From an uncultured Geobacter sp. (lineage in GTDB: Bacteria; Desulfobacterota; Desulfuromonadia; Geobacterales; DSM-12255), in assembly GCA_937871715.1 (NCBI GenBank), contig CALMOE010000203.1, positions 1 through 45,624 on the forward strand: a DNA stretch of 45,624 bases, given 5' to 3'. Of this stretch, positions 34,473-43,421 are shown one piece after another. The first letter of the stretch is position 1. Every line of letters begins with the position of its first letter. The notes under the pieces were generated by a model, which was not told where the DNA came from, made no database searches, and saw only the letters and a list, made by a program, of their open reading frames with translations. Position numbers and translations under genes: made by a program.

Positions 34473-36224
34473 TTATAGTAATTGTGATTTTCTGTTTCGC
34501 AAGTTGTTAAGTGCTTCCATTATCTCCCAGTAGCGGGGGGAGTCGGAGTCCAGCTTGAGCAGCTCCCGGCGGAGGCTCTTGGCGTCCAGCATCTGCAGGG
34601 AACTCTTCTCCAGAGCCTTGCGGTAGTCCTGCATCGCCCGGAAAGGATCCAAGTCGGCCAGGTGGGCATCATCCATGAACAGCCCGGCCAGACTCCTCCC
34701 AAGTTCGCTCTCGCCGAGGGGGGCGAGCAGGGAGGCAAAATCCGCCCCTTCGCCGCTCTCCATGGAGCTGAGGAGCCGGTCTGCCATGGGCCGAAGCTCC
34801 TGTGGAAGGAGAGCCTCGATCCCTGCGGCGCGGAAGTCGGACGCTATCTGGGGATAGCGTGCCAGGAGGGCCAGGAGCGAGAGTGCCGGATCGGCCTCAC
34901 GCCTCTCCACTGCTGCCGCAGCCGGCCTGGAACTCTGCCGCTGCGCGCTGCCGCCGAGGCTCCCCGGCTCCATGTCCAGCACCCTTTCGAGCTCACGCAG
35001 GTAGAGAGTGCGCTCCTGCCCATCGCCGAGTCTCTCCACCATGGGACGAAACTTGTCTATTACCCCCTTCTTCCCGGTAACCGTGCCTGTTTCGTGGCTG
35101 GCAAGGAGCTCACGCAGGTAGTAATCCAGCGCCGGACGTGCCTGGGAGAGCAGTGCTGCGAATTCGCCTCCCCCGTGGCTGGCTAGGAAGCTGTCCGGGT
35201 CATCGCCAGCTGGCATATCAACCACGAAGCAGGGGAGCTTCTCCTCAAGGGTAAGTTCCATCCCCCTGAAGGTCGCCTTCCTCCCCGCGCTGTCGGCATC
35301 GAAGAGCAGGTAGACCCTCTCCGCATAGCGCCTGATCACCTGCAGGTGTCCACTGGTCAGGGCCGTGCCGCAGGTCGCCACCACGTTCCTGATCCCCGCC
35401 CGGTACAGGGCAAGGTGATCAAAGTACCCCTCGACGATGATCACGCTCTTCTGCTCGCGCATCGCCTGCCGCGCCAGGTCGATGCCGAAGAGGGTCTCGC
35501 TCTTGTTGTAGAGCGGAGATTCGGGGGAGTTGATGTATTTTGGGAGCGAGTCGTCCAGTACTCTCCCGCCGAAGGCTATCGGCTGGCCGTGCACGTTGGC
35601 TATGGTGAATATCAACCGGTTGCGGAACAGGTCGAAGTAGCCGCTGCCGCCGCTCTTCGCCTTGATCAGGCCGAGGCGCTCGGCCATCTCCAGGGAGCCC
35701 CCCTTCTGGCGCAGATATTTCACCAGCCCGTCCCACTGCTCCGCGGCATAGCCGAGCCGGTAGGGGGAGATTATCTCCCCTGGAACACCGCGGCCGGCAA
35801 GATAGCTACGCCCCGGCTCTCCGGCCTGCTCCCGCTGCAGCATAGCGGCGTAGTACTCAGCCGCCAGGGCGACGATCGCCAGCTGCTGCTCCTTCTCATC
35901 CAGGCGCCTTTTCTCCGCGGCAGTGGGGAGTCGCTCCTCGATCACCACCCCTACCCGCTTGGCCAGCAGCTTGACTGCCTCCGGGAAGGAGAGCCCCTCC
36001 ATCTTCATGACGAAGCTTATGGCGTTGCCGCCGACGCCGCAGCCGAAACAGTGGAATATCCCCCTGGCCGGATTGACGTTGAACGAAGGTGTCTTCTCCC
36101 CGTGGAAAGGGCAGAGCCCCAGGTAGTTGGCCCCGGATTTCTTCAGGCTGATGTAGTCGGAGACCACCTCGACTATGCCGGCCCTCTCCCGAACCTCGGC
36201 GATCTTATCGTCAGCAATCATCAT
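34473..36224 (-). CDS. dnaG: DNA primase
   Basis: DnaG makes RNA primers for replication. The 583-residue protein has the N-terminal CHC2 zinc finger (Cys38, His41, Cys59, Cys62: LCPFHGEKTPSF and HCFGCG), the catalytic TOPRIM domain (IIVEGYFDHLAL and LLFDADSAGRKA near residues 260-320) and a C-terminal helicase-binding domain. It starts with two successive ATGs (MM); the spacing does not distinguish them well. It lies five bases after cvpA and 90 before rpoD. Confidence 0.97.
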   Translation of the reverse strand: MMIADDKIAEVRERAGIVEVVSDYISLKKSGANYLGLCPFHGEKTPSFNVNPARGIFHCFGCGVGGNAISFVMKMEGLSFPEAVKLLAKRVGVVIEERLPTAAEKRRLDEKEQQLAIVALAAEYYAAMLQREQAGEPGRSYLAGRGVPGEIISPYRLGYAAEQWDGLVKYLRQKGGSLEMAERLGLIKAKSGGSGYFDLFRNRLIFTIANVHGQPIAFGGRVLDDSLPKYINSPESPLYNKSETLFGIDLARQAMREQKSVIIVEGYFDHLALYRAGIRNVVATCGTALTSGHLQVIRRYAERVYLLFDADSAGRKATFRGMELTLEEKLPCFVVDMPAGDDPDSFLASHGGGEFAALLSQARPALDYYLRELLASHETGTVTGKKGVIDKFRPMVERLGDGQERTLYLRELERVLDMEPGSLGGSAQRQSSRPAAAAVERREADPALSLLALLARYPQIASDFRAAGIEALLPQELRPMADRLLSSMESGEGADFASLLAPLGESELGRSLAGLFMDDAHLADLDPFRAMQDYRKALEKSSLQMLDAKSLRRELLKLDSDSPRYWEIMEALNNLRNRKSQLL

Positions 36225-36229
36225 CCCTG

Positions 36230-36769
36230 CTACCCCTTCGATTTCGCCGCCGGGGCCGGCTTCTTCGGCTTCGGACTCTCCTTCTCATCCGCCCCCCCCC
36301 CTGCCCAGCCGGAGACGATCTCCCTGCCGGTGGCGATGAAAGTTGCAGCCGTGGGGGAACGGTGCAGGTACCCCTTGAATTTTTCCGGCAGAGGCCTGGT
36401 TACGCAGAAGTAGAGCACCATGGCGATGATGAAGGCCCCCTCGAGGAAACCGAGGACCACACCGCCGACCTTGTTAACTCCACCGAGAAGGATGATGTTG
36501 AAGAAGACCGTCAACAGGTGGCCGAGGAGATAGAAGATCAGCCCGACAACGAGGAAGATGAAGACGAAGGAGAGGATTGTTGCCACATTGGGCGGCAGCT
36601 GGATGAGATGGCGGCTCGCTTCGGCCAGCAGGTGGTAGTATTTCAGGGCAGCCCAGCCGCCGACGAGAAAGCCGAGCAGGGAACATACCTGGCGAATGAG
36701 CCCCTTGGTGAATCCCTTGAAAACGAATGCGAGCAGCACCAGCCAGATCAGAATGTCTACAAGATTCAT
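36230..36769 (-). CDS. CvpA family membrane protein
   Basis: This 179-residue protein starts at ATG 36769, preceded by GAGGGAG. It has four hydrophobic helices (about residues 3-20, 28-48, 62-85 and 97-122) with the GFTKGLIRQV and GGVNKVGGVVLGFLEGAF segments of the CvpA (colicin V production) family, then a Lys/Pro/Ala-rich cytoplasmic tail. Relatives in E. coli are needed for colicin V secretion and envelope stress; the biochemical role is not settled. Its insertion between rpsU and dnaG is a departure from the E. coli operon. It overlaps nothing and abuts dnaG. Confidence 0.85.
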   Translation of the reverse strand: MNLVDILIWLVLLAFVFKGFTKGLIRQVCSLLGFLVGGWAALKYYHLLAEASRHLIQLPPNVATILSFVFIFLVVGLIFYLLGHLLTVFFNIILLGGVNKVGGVVLGFLEGAFIIAMVLYFCVTRPLPEKFKGYLHRSPTAATFIATGREIVSGWAGGGADEKESPKPKKPAPAAKSKG

Positions 36770-36805
36770 CGCTCCCTCGACATCATTTGTATATCTGCCT
36801 GGGCC

Positions 36806-36841
36806 GAAAAGAAAAGTAGGGGCAATCACGAGAATTGCCCC
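36806..36841 (-). terminator. Intrinsic terminator/attenuator after rpsU
   Basis: On the minus strand GGGGCAAT-TCTCGTG-ATTGCCCC is followed by TACTTTTCTTTTC. It stands between rpsU and cvpA, like the terminator T1 found after rpsU in E. coli. It should lower expression of cvpA-dnaG-rpoD relative to rpsU. Confidence 0.85.
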
Positions 36842-36922
36842 CACCCAGGTCATCCTGTCCTGCTGTATCGACGTCGGGCGATGCCCGGCCAGCGCCGGCA
36901 GCAGAAGACATGAAAGGATTGC

Positions 36923-37120
36923 CTAGTCGATCATCTTGCGCTGCTTCTTCAGCGCGCGCTTGCGAGCGGCAATAGCCTTCTTCTTCTTCTTGATGCTCGG
37001 CTTTTCGAAATGCTCGCGCTTGCGGACGTCCGAAAGAATCCCTGCCTTTTCGCACTGCTTCTTGAATTTCTTCAGCGTAAGCTCAAACGGCTCAGTCTCT
37101 TTTACCTTGATTCCCGGCAT
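36923..37120 (-). CDS. rpsU: 30S ribosomal protein S21
   Basis: bS21 assists initiation at the anti-Shine-Dalgarno end of 16S rRNA. The 65-residue basic protein matches the family: [28 protein letters not shown] and a Lys/Arg-rich C terminus. Its Shine-Dalgarno is unusual, a run of eight G (37130-37137 on the opposite strand as C8) ending nine bases before the ATG. The gene heads the rpsU-cvpA-dnaG-rpoD operon and has its own promoter. Confidence 0.96.
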   Translation of the reverse strand: MPGIKVKETEPFELTLKKFKKQCEKAGILSDVRKREHFEKPSIKKKKKAIAARKRALKKQRKMID

Positions 37121-37189
37121 TCATGTTCACCCCCCCCTATTTAAATTTCCAACCCAGGGTAGGCCGGTTTTCCCATGCAAAGGTTGATA

Positions 37190-37218
37190 ATACTATGCAA
37201 AGACAGATATATTGTCAA
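37190..37218 (-). promoter_or_regulatory. Sigma-70 promoter of the rpsU operon
   Basis: On the minus strand -35 TTGACA (37213-37218) is consensus, the spacer is 17 bases and -10 is TAGTAT (37190-37195). The start near 37183 gives a ~60-base leader. TTTGCAT occurs twice across this region and a TTATCAACA lies just upstream (37224-37232). Confidence 0.7.
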
Positions 37219-37252
37219 TAAATTTATCAACAGCCCCGCTGAAACGTTCGGA

Positions 37253-37575
37253 TCAGGCGTTGCGAGACTCTTTCTCCTCGATCCCTGAGGTGCCGAAGCG
37301 ACGGCGCAGCTCGTCGTAGACGGCTTCCAGGGGGATGTCATGATAGCCGAGGAGCACCAGTGTGTGGAAGAAGAGGTCAGCCGTCTCGTAGACCATCTCG
37401 TCCCTGCTCCCCCCCTTGCCGGCGATAACCAGTTCGGTGGCCTCCTCGCCGAGCTTCTTCAGGACCTTGTCCACCCCCTTGGCCATGAGGGAAGCGGTGT
37501 ATGATTTTTCCGTCGGATTAGCCTTTCGCTCCAGGATCACCCGGTAGACTTCCTGGAGTATATCGCCTTGCCCGC

Positions 37576-37579
<4 letters not shown>
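37253..37579 (-). CDS. hisE: Phosphoribosyl-ATP pyrophosphatase
   Basis: HisE hydrolyses PR-ATP to PR-AMP and pyrophosphate, the second step of histidine synthesis. The 108-residue MazG-like helical protein shows [24 protein letters not shown] (metal-binding Glu) and [13 protein letters not shown]. It is the last gene of the operon, overlapping hisF by four bases. HisI, the next enzyme in the path, lies elsewhere at 16489. No terminator is seen between hisE and rpsU, so read-through is possible. Confidence 0.96.
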
Positions 37580-38336
<757 letters not shown>

Positions 38337-38338
38337 CT

Positions 38339-39067
38339 TTAAGCCCCCTTCGTCAAAGCAATCGCCTCGGCCAGGTCAAGCGCCCCGGTGTAGATCGCCT
38401 TGCCGGTGATGACGCCGGTGACGCCGCTCTTCTCAACGGCCAGCAGATTTTCGATATCCTTCAGGCTCGATACCCCGCCGGAGGCGATGACCGGAATGCT
38501 GATCGACTCGGCCAGCGCCCGGGTCGCCTCGATGTTCGGCCCCTGCATCATGCCGTCACGGCTGATGTCGGTGTAGACGATGGCCGATACGCCGAACCCC
38601 TCGAACCGCCGGGCCAGTTCGGTCGCAGTCACGCCGGTAACCTCGGCCCACCCCTGCACCGCCACCATGCCGTTCTTGGCGTCGATACCGACGACGATCC
38701 GCCCCGGGAACCGCTTGCACGCCTCTTCCACCAGCTCCGGGTTGCGCTGGGCAGCGGTGCCGATGATCACCCGTCCGATCCCCATCTCCAGGTACGCCTC
38801 GATTGTGGGGATGTCGCGGATACCGCCCCCCAGCTGGGTCGGGATGGTCAGCGCCTTGACGATCTTTTCGATGGCCCCGCGATTCTTCGGCTCGCCGGCA
38901 AAGGCGCCGTCCAGGTCGACGATATGCAGCAGCTCAGCCCCCTGGTCCTGCCAGATCCTGGCCTGGGCACCGGGATCATCGTTGAACACCGTATCCTTCT
39001 CCATCAGCCCCTGCTCCAGGCGGACGCACTTCCCTTCCTTCAAATCGATAGCCGGAATGACGATCAT
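38339..39067 (-). CDS. hisA: ProFAR isomerase (phosphoribosylformimino-AICAR ribotide isomerase)
   Basis: HisA isomerises ProFAR to PRFAR. The 242-residue TIM barrel is a paralogue of His[21 protein letters not shown] carries the first catalytic Asp, and [18 protein letters not shown] and the second catalytic Asp in TDISRDGM are present. It overlaps hisH by four bases. Confidence 0.97.
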   Translation of the reverse strand: MIVIPAIDLKEGKCVRLEQGLMEKDTVFNDDPGAQARIWQDQGAELLHIVDLDGAFAGEPKNRGAIEKIVKALTIPTQLGGGIRDIPTIEAYLEMGIGRVIIGTAAQRNPELVEEACKRFPGRIVVGIDAKNGMVAVQGWAEVTGVTATELARRFEGFGVSAIVYTDISRDGMMQGPNIEATRALAESISIPVIASGGVSSLKDIENLLAVEKSGVTGVITGKAIYTGALDLAEAIALTKGA

Positions 39068-39687
39068 GCAAACTCTCCGAAATTTTTCAGTATCTTCAGA
39101 CCCATCTCCTGGGATTTCTCCGGGTGGAACTGGGTGGCCATGACGTTGTCCCTGCGGATCGACGAACAGAAATCGATGCCGTAGGAGGTAGTAGTGGCGA
39201 TGACCGCCGGGTCATCGGGCTGCACATAATAGGAGTGGACAAAATAGACGTTCGTCCCGTCAGGCACCCCGGCATAGAGTGGGGAATCACCGCAGAGGGC
39301 CAGCTGGTTCCACCCCATGTGGGGGACTGCCAGCTTCTCGCCGTTTTCCGTCATCCCCTCGGGGAAGCGGACCACCCGGCCGGGGATGATATCCAGCCCC
39401 TTGTGCAGGCCGAACTCCTCGCTCTCGGTGAAGAGGAGCTGCAGGCCGAGACAGATGCCGAGGAAAGGCCTCCCCTCCCGCACCACCCGGTGGATCGGCT
39501 CTACGAAACCACCCTCCTCAAGGTTGCGGATGCAGTCGCGGAAGGCGCCGACACCGGGGAGGACGATCTTTTCCGCCTCAAGCACCACATTCGGATCGTC
39601 GGTCACCACCGCCTCGAAGCCGACCTTCTCGAACCCCTTCTGCACCGAGCGGAGGTTCCCCATGCCGTAGTCGATGATGGCAATCAT
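39064..39687 (-). CDS. hisH: Imidazole glycerol phosphate synthase, glutaminase subunit
   Basis: HisH hydrolyses glutamine and channels ammonia into HisF. The 207-residue class I amidotransferase has the nucleophile in [13 protein letters not shown] (Cys near residue 82) and the catalytic HPEKS (His and Glu near 187-189), with the oxyanion-strand motif [12 protein letters not shown] at the start. It overlaps hisB and hisA by four bases each. Confidence 0.97.
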   Translation of the reverse strand: MIAIIDYGMGNLRSVQKGFEKVGFEAVVTDDPNVVLEAEKIVLPGVGAFRDCIRNLEEGGFVEPIHRVVREGRPFLGICLGLQLLFTESEEFGLHKGLDIIPGRVVRFPEGMTENGEKLAVPHMGWNQLALCGDSPLYAGVPDGTNVYFVHSYYVQPDDPAVIATTTSYGIDFCSSIRRDNVMATQFHPEKSQEMGLKILKNFGEFA

Positions 39688-40271
39688 ATGGTTCCCTTGG
39701 TCGACATGACCCCCTGGATGCGCGGGTCCAACTGGGTGGCCATGTCCAGCGCCCGGGCGGCCCCCTTGAAGCAGGCCTCCAGGATGTGGTGCACATTGTC
39801 GCCGTACATGACGTTGATATGCAGGTTGGCCCCCAGGTTGTTCACCAGGGCCTGGAAGAACTCCCGGGCAAGCTCCACATCAAAGTCGCCGATCTTCACC
39901 TTGGGGAGGCTGACGTTGTATACCAGGAAGGGGCGGCCGGAGAGGTCAGTGGCCACCGAAGCCAGGGTCTCGTCCATGGGGACGCTTGCCTGGCCGTAGC
40001 GGCGGATCCCCTGTTTGTCCCCTAGGGCCTCCCTGATCGCCTGGCCGAGGACGATGCCGATGTCCTCCACCGTGTGGTGGAAATCGATGTCGATATCCCC
40101 CCTGGCCTCGACCTCCAGGTCGAAAAGGCCGTGCCGGGCGAACAGGTCGAGCATGTGGTCGAGGAACGGCACCGAGGTGCAGATCTTCCCCTGGCCGCTG
40201 CCGTCCAGGTCGATGGCAAGCCTGATGCTGGTCTCTTTCGTAATTCGTTCGATTGAAGCGGTTCTGGCCAT
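39684..40271 (-). CDS. hisB: Imidazoleglycerol-phosphate dehydratase
   Basis: HisB removes water from imidazole glycerol phosphate to give imidazole acetol phosphate. The 195-residue monofunctional protein lacks the phosphatase domain that E. coli HisB has at its N terminus. Both Mn-binding repeats are present: [12 protein letters not shown] and [21 protein letters not shown] precedes ATG 40271, nine bases after hisC. The histidinol-phosphatase must be encoded elsewhere. Confidence 0.97.
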   Translation of the reverse strand: MARTASIERITKETSIRLAIDLDGSGQGKICTSVPFLDHMLDLFARHGLFDLEVEARGDIDIDFHHTVEDIGIVLGQAIREALGDKQGIRRYGQASVPMDETLASVATDLSGRPFLVYNVSLPKVKIGDFDVELAREFFQALVNNLGANLHINVMYGDNVHHILEACFKGAARALDMATQLDPRIQGVMSTKGTI

Positions 40272-40280
40272 GGTAGCCTC

Positions 40281-41333
40281 CTAGCCGATTTCTTGTAGAG
40301 CAGTAAGAGTTGTTTCCATCTCTTCCCGGGCACCTATGGATATCCGCAGCCCTTCTTTGAGGAGGGGGTCGGAGAAGTGGCGCACCAGGATCTTCCGGGC
40401 ATACAGGGCGTCGTAGACCCGCTTGCCGTCGCAGTCCGGCGGCGCGGCGAAGACGAAGTTGCCGCTGGATGGGATGACCGAGTAGCCGATCTTCATCAGC
40501 TCGGCGGTGAACCATTCCCGGGTGTCGATCACCTGGCGGCACCGCTCCCGGAAATACTCCTGGTCCAGCAATGCCGCCCCGCAGGCCGCCTGGGCAAGCC
40601 GGTCCAGGTTGTAGTGGTCGCGGATCTTGTCCAGGGCGGAGATCACCTCCGGCCGGGCGATGGCCAGACCGAGGCGCATACCGGCCAGGGCGTAGCTCTT
40701 GGAGAGGGTCCGGGTCACCACCACATTCTCGTGCTTCTTCACCAGCTCCAGGGCATTGGTGTCGGAAAAATCTGCGTAGGCCTCGTCAACCACCAGCATG
40801 CCGGAGCAGCGCTGGGCCAGCCGCTCGATGTAGCCTGTGGAGAAGGCGAATCCCAGGGGTGAGTTGGGGGTGGTGAGGAAGAACAGCTTCCCTTCGTAGC
40901 GCTCCGGGAACCCCTCTATCCAGAGGTCGTCGGAGAGGCCGAAAGTCCTGACCTTGGCCCCCTGGATCTCTGCCAGGGTGGCGTAGTAGGAGTAGGAGGG
41001 GTGGACGAAGGCGATCTCCTCACCCTCGCCGGCAAAGGCGCGGATCAGGTTATTCAGCACCTCGTCGGAACCGTTGGCCATGATCACCCAGGAGGGGTCG
41101 AAACCGTACAGCTCAGCGGCGATCTCCCGCAAGGACTGGCTGGAGGCGCTGGGGTAGGTGCGAAGGGATGCGCCCTCCCCCCCCAGCTCGGCCATGACCG
41201 CCTCCACCACCTTGGGCGACGGCGGGTAGGGGTTCTCGTTGGTGTTCAGCTTGATCCAGGAGGCGATGTCGGGCGGCTGGTAGCCGGGGACGTAGCCTGC
41301 CATGGCGGAAATATTTTGTCGTAACGGAATCAT
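40281..41333 (-). CDS. hisC: Histidinol-phosphate aminotransferase
   Basis: HisC transaminates imidazole acetol phosphate with PLP. The 350-residue fold-type I protein has [15 protein letters not shown] near the start, [24 protein letters not shown] and the PLP-Lys in [17 protein letters not shown]. It starts at ATG 41333, with AGGTGG nearby, 60 bases after hisD. That gap contains a near-perfect palindrome. Confidence 0.96.
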   Translation of the reverse strand: MIPLRQNISAMAGYVPGYQPPDIASWIKLNTNENPYPPSPKVVEAVMAELGGEGASLRTYPSASSQSLREIAAELYGFDPSWVIMANGSDEVLNNLIRAFAGEGEEIAFVHPSYSYYATLAEIQGAKVRTFGLSDDLWIEGFPERYEGKLFFLTTPNSPLGFAFSTGYIERLAQRCSGMLVVDEAYADFSDTNALELVKKHENVVVTRTLSKSYALAGMRLGLAIARPEVISALDKIRDHYNLDRLAQAACGAALLDQEYFRERCRQVIDTREWFTAELMKIGYSVIPSSGNFVFAAPPDCDGKRVYDALYARKILVRHFSDPLLKEGLRISIGAREEMETTLTALQEIG

Positions 41334-41348
41334 TGGGCCACCTGCTTC

Positions 41349-41381
41349 TTATAGGTCCCATAAGAGCTATTGGACCTATAA
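41349..41381. repeat. Palindrome between hisD and hisC
   Basis: TTATAGGTCC and GGACCTATAA (10 bp) are separated by 13 bases that contain further pairing (ATA/TAT). The transcript would form a hairpin upstream of hisC. No T tract follows. Adjacent AGTCCTAT continues the pattern, suggesting degenerate 7-8 base units. Confidence 0.7.
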
Positions 41382-41393
41382 GTCCTATGATGT

Positions 41394-42689
41394 TTATTTT
41401 TCTTCCAGCCGGATGCTGACCGACCTGGCATGGGCCTCAAGACCCTCCAGACCGGCGATGCGGACGATGTCGTTCCCCAGCCGCCCCAGCCCCCCCCGGC
41501 TGAAGTAGACGATGGAGGACTTCTTGACAAAGTCGTCCACGGAGAGAGGGGAGAAGAAGCGGGCCGTCCCGCCGGTGGGGAGGGTGTGGTTAGGGCCGGC
41601 CAGGTAGTCGCCTGCCGCCTCGGGGGTGAAGTGCCCCATGAAGATTGCTCCGGCGTTCTTTATCTTCGCCAGGATGGCGAAGGGGTCGTTCACGGCCAGC
41701 TCCAGGTGCTCCGGGGCGATCCGGTTGGAAAAATCGATCGCCTCCTCCAGGGTAGCGGCAACGATGATTGCCCCGTAGCTCTCCCAGGAGCTGCGGGCGA
41801 TGCTCTCCCGGGAGAGCTCCTTCAGCTGCCTCTCCACCTCCCCTGCCACCGCCTCACCGAAGGAGCGGTCGGTGGTGATGAGGATGGAGGAGGCGAGCTC
41901 GTCGTGCTCAGCCTGGGAGAGGAGGTCTGCGGCGATGTGGGCCGGAGAGCCGCTGCCGTCGCTCACCACCAGGATCTCCGAGGGGCCGGCGATCATGTCG
42001 ATCCCCACCTGGCCGAACACCAGCTTCTTGGCCGTGGCGACATAGATGTTACCCGGGCCTGTGATCTTGTCCACCCGTGGGATCGTTTCCGTGCCGTATG
42101 CCAGGGCGGCCACCGCCTGGGCGCCGCCGATGCGGAAGATCCGGTCGACCCCTGAGAGGCGGGCCGCCACCAGCACGTGGGGGTTGATCTCCCCGCCGGG
42201 GGTGGGGGCCACCATGATCACCTCCGGCACGCCTGCCACCTTTGCCGGCACCGCGTTCATGATGACGCTGGATGGGTAGCTGGCCTTGCCGCCGGGGACG
42301 TAGATCCCCACCCGCTGCAGCGGAGTCACCATCTGGCCGAGCATGATGTCCGTCTCTTCGGTGGATAGCCAGGTCTGGGCCTTCTGCTTCTCGTGGAAGC
42401 GGGCCACCCTCTCGACGGCCAGCTTCAGGGCGGCCAGATCCTCGTCCCCGACCCTGGCGAAGGCCTCTTCGATCTCCTCACCAGTAACCTCCAGGGCCGC
42501 CAGCGACTTTGCCTCCAGCCTGTCGAAGCGGTTGGTGTACTCCAGCACCGCCCCGTCACCCCCCTGCCGCACGGCAGAGATGATCTCCAGGACGACCTGC
42601 TCCACTTCCCGCCCGGTCTCCTCGCTGCGGGAGAGGATGGAGTCAAACTGGGAATCGAAATCGGCATCATGAATATGCAGGAATTTCAT
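41394..42689 (-). CDS. hisD: Histidinol dehydrogenase
   Basis: HisD carries out the last two oxidations from histidinol to histidine with NAD, using zinc. The 431-residue protein shows YVPGGKASYPSSVIMNAVPAKVAGV, VGGAQAVAALAYGTETIP, DMIAGPSEILVVSD and the catalytic QAEHDELASSILIT and NRIAPEHLEL, with the zinc/base histidines. ATG 42689 overlaps the short hisG stop by four bases. Confidence 0.97.
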   Translation of the reverse strand: MKFLHIHDADFDSQFDSILSRSEETGREVEQVVLEIISAVRQGGDGAVLEYTNRFDRLEAKSLAALEVTGEEIEEAFARVGDEDLAALKLAVERVARFHEKQKAQTWLSTEETDIMLGQMVTPLQRVGIYVPGGKASYPSSVIMNAVPAKVAGVPEVIMVAPTPGGEINPHVLVAARLSGVDRIFRIGGAQAVAALAYGTETIPRVDKITGPGNIYVATAKKLVFGQVGIDMIAGPSEILVVSDGSGSPAHIAADLLSQAEHDELASSILITTDRSFGEAVAGEVERQLKELSRESIARSSWESYGAIIVAATLEEAIDFSNRIAPEHLELAVNDPFAILAKIKNAGAIFMGHFTPEAAGDYLAGPNHTLPTGGTARFFSPLSVDDFVKKSSIVYFSRGGLGRLGNDIVRIAGLEGLEAHARSVSIRLEEK

Positions 42690-43324
42690 ATCTGCTTCTC
42701 CAGCCCTTCTATAATCTCGCTGATCCTCTTGTGCTTGGTCTTCAGGCTAGCCCGGTTGACGATCAGGCGGGTTGTGATCTCGGCGATGGTCTCCACCTCC
42801 ACCAGGCCGTTCTGCTTCAGGGTCTCGCCGGTGGAGACCAGGTCGACGATCCGCTGGGAGAGCCCGACAAGCGGCGCCAGTTCGATGGAGCCGTAAAGCT
42901 TGATGATCTCCACCTGCACCCCCTTGGCGGCGAAATACTTCTCCGTCACGTTCGGGTACTTGGTGGCGATCCTGATGTTGGACCAGCGGGAGGGATCATC
43001 CTGGTCCGCCAGTCCGGCCGGCTCGGCCACCATCATCCGGCAGTAGCCGAACTTCAGGTCCAGTGGCTCGTAGAGGTTCTTCCCCTGCTCCATGAGGGTG
43101 TCCTTGCCGACGATCCCCAGGTCTGCAGCACCGTACTCCACGTAGGTGGGGACGTCCGTCGCCCGGACGATCATGTAGCGCATCCGCTGGGCCTCGTTCT
43201 CGAAGATCAGCTTGCGGGACTTGCCGAGAAGTTCCCGGCAGTCGATGCCGATCTTGGCGAACAGCTCCACCGACTCTTCCAGGATCCGCCCTTTCGGGAT
43301 TGCTATCGTAATGAAATCGCTCAC
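42686..43324 (-). CDS. hisG: ATP phosphoribosyltransferase, short form (HisG_S)
   Basis: This 212-residue protein is the short HisG: the periplasmic-binding-like catalytic domain (FITIAIPKGRILEESVELF, DVPTYVEYGAADLGIVGKDTL, DLVSTGETLKQNGL) is present, but the C-terminal histidine-binding domain is absent. Short HisG normally needs HisZ, a HisRS paralogue, for regulation; no hisZ is in the window. The start is a GTG with AGGGA seven bases upstream. It opens the his operon, coupled to hisD by ATGA, and a long heptad palindrome lies upstream. Confidence 0.95.
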   Translation of the reverse strand: MSDFITIAIPKGRILEESVELFAKIGIDCRELLGKSRKLIFENEAQRMRYMIVRATDVPTYVEYGAADLGIVGKDTLMEQGKNLYEPLDLKFGYCRMMVAEPAGLADQDDPSRWSNIRIATKYPNVTEKYFAAKGVQVEIIKLYGSIELAPLVGLSQRIVDLVSTGETLKQNGLVEVETIAEITTRLIVNRASLKTKHKRISEIIEGLEKQI

Positions 43325-43341
43325 GTTGGTTCCCTTGGAAC

Positions 43342-43417
43342 CTGGCTAAGGGCTAAGGGCTAAGGGCTAAGGGGGTGTCGATTTACCCTTAGCCTATAGC
43401 CTTACGCCTTAAGCCAG
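43342..43417. repeat. Heptad palindrome between murA and hisG (GGCTAAG x4, inverted degenerate x4)
   Basis: Four exact GGCTAAG copies occupy 43344-43371. After a 16-base spacer, 43388-43415 carries four degenerate copies in inverse orientation, read on the minus strand as GGCTTAA, GGCGTAA, GGCTATA, GGCTAAG. The two 28-base arms can pair almost end to end with a few mismatches. There is no T tract. Confidence 0.9.
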
Positions 43418-43421
43418 TAGT

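Noticed and set aside
34383-34520. Internal promoter for rpoD
   Set aside because: TATAAA/ACTATA-like sequence is present but the -35 spacing is 19 bases or the -10 is poor, so I left it out of the feature list.
43344-43415. CRISPR array
   Set aside because: The units are 7 bases, contiguous and without spacers; there are no cas genes in the window.
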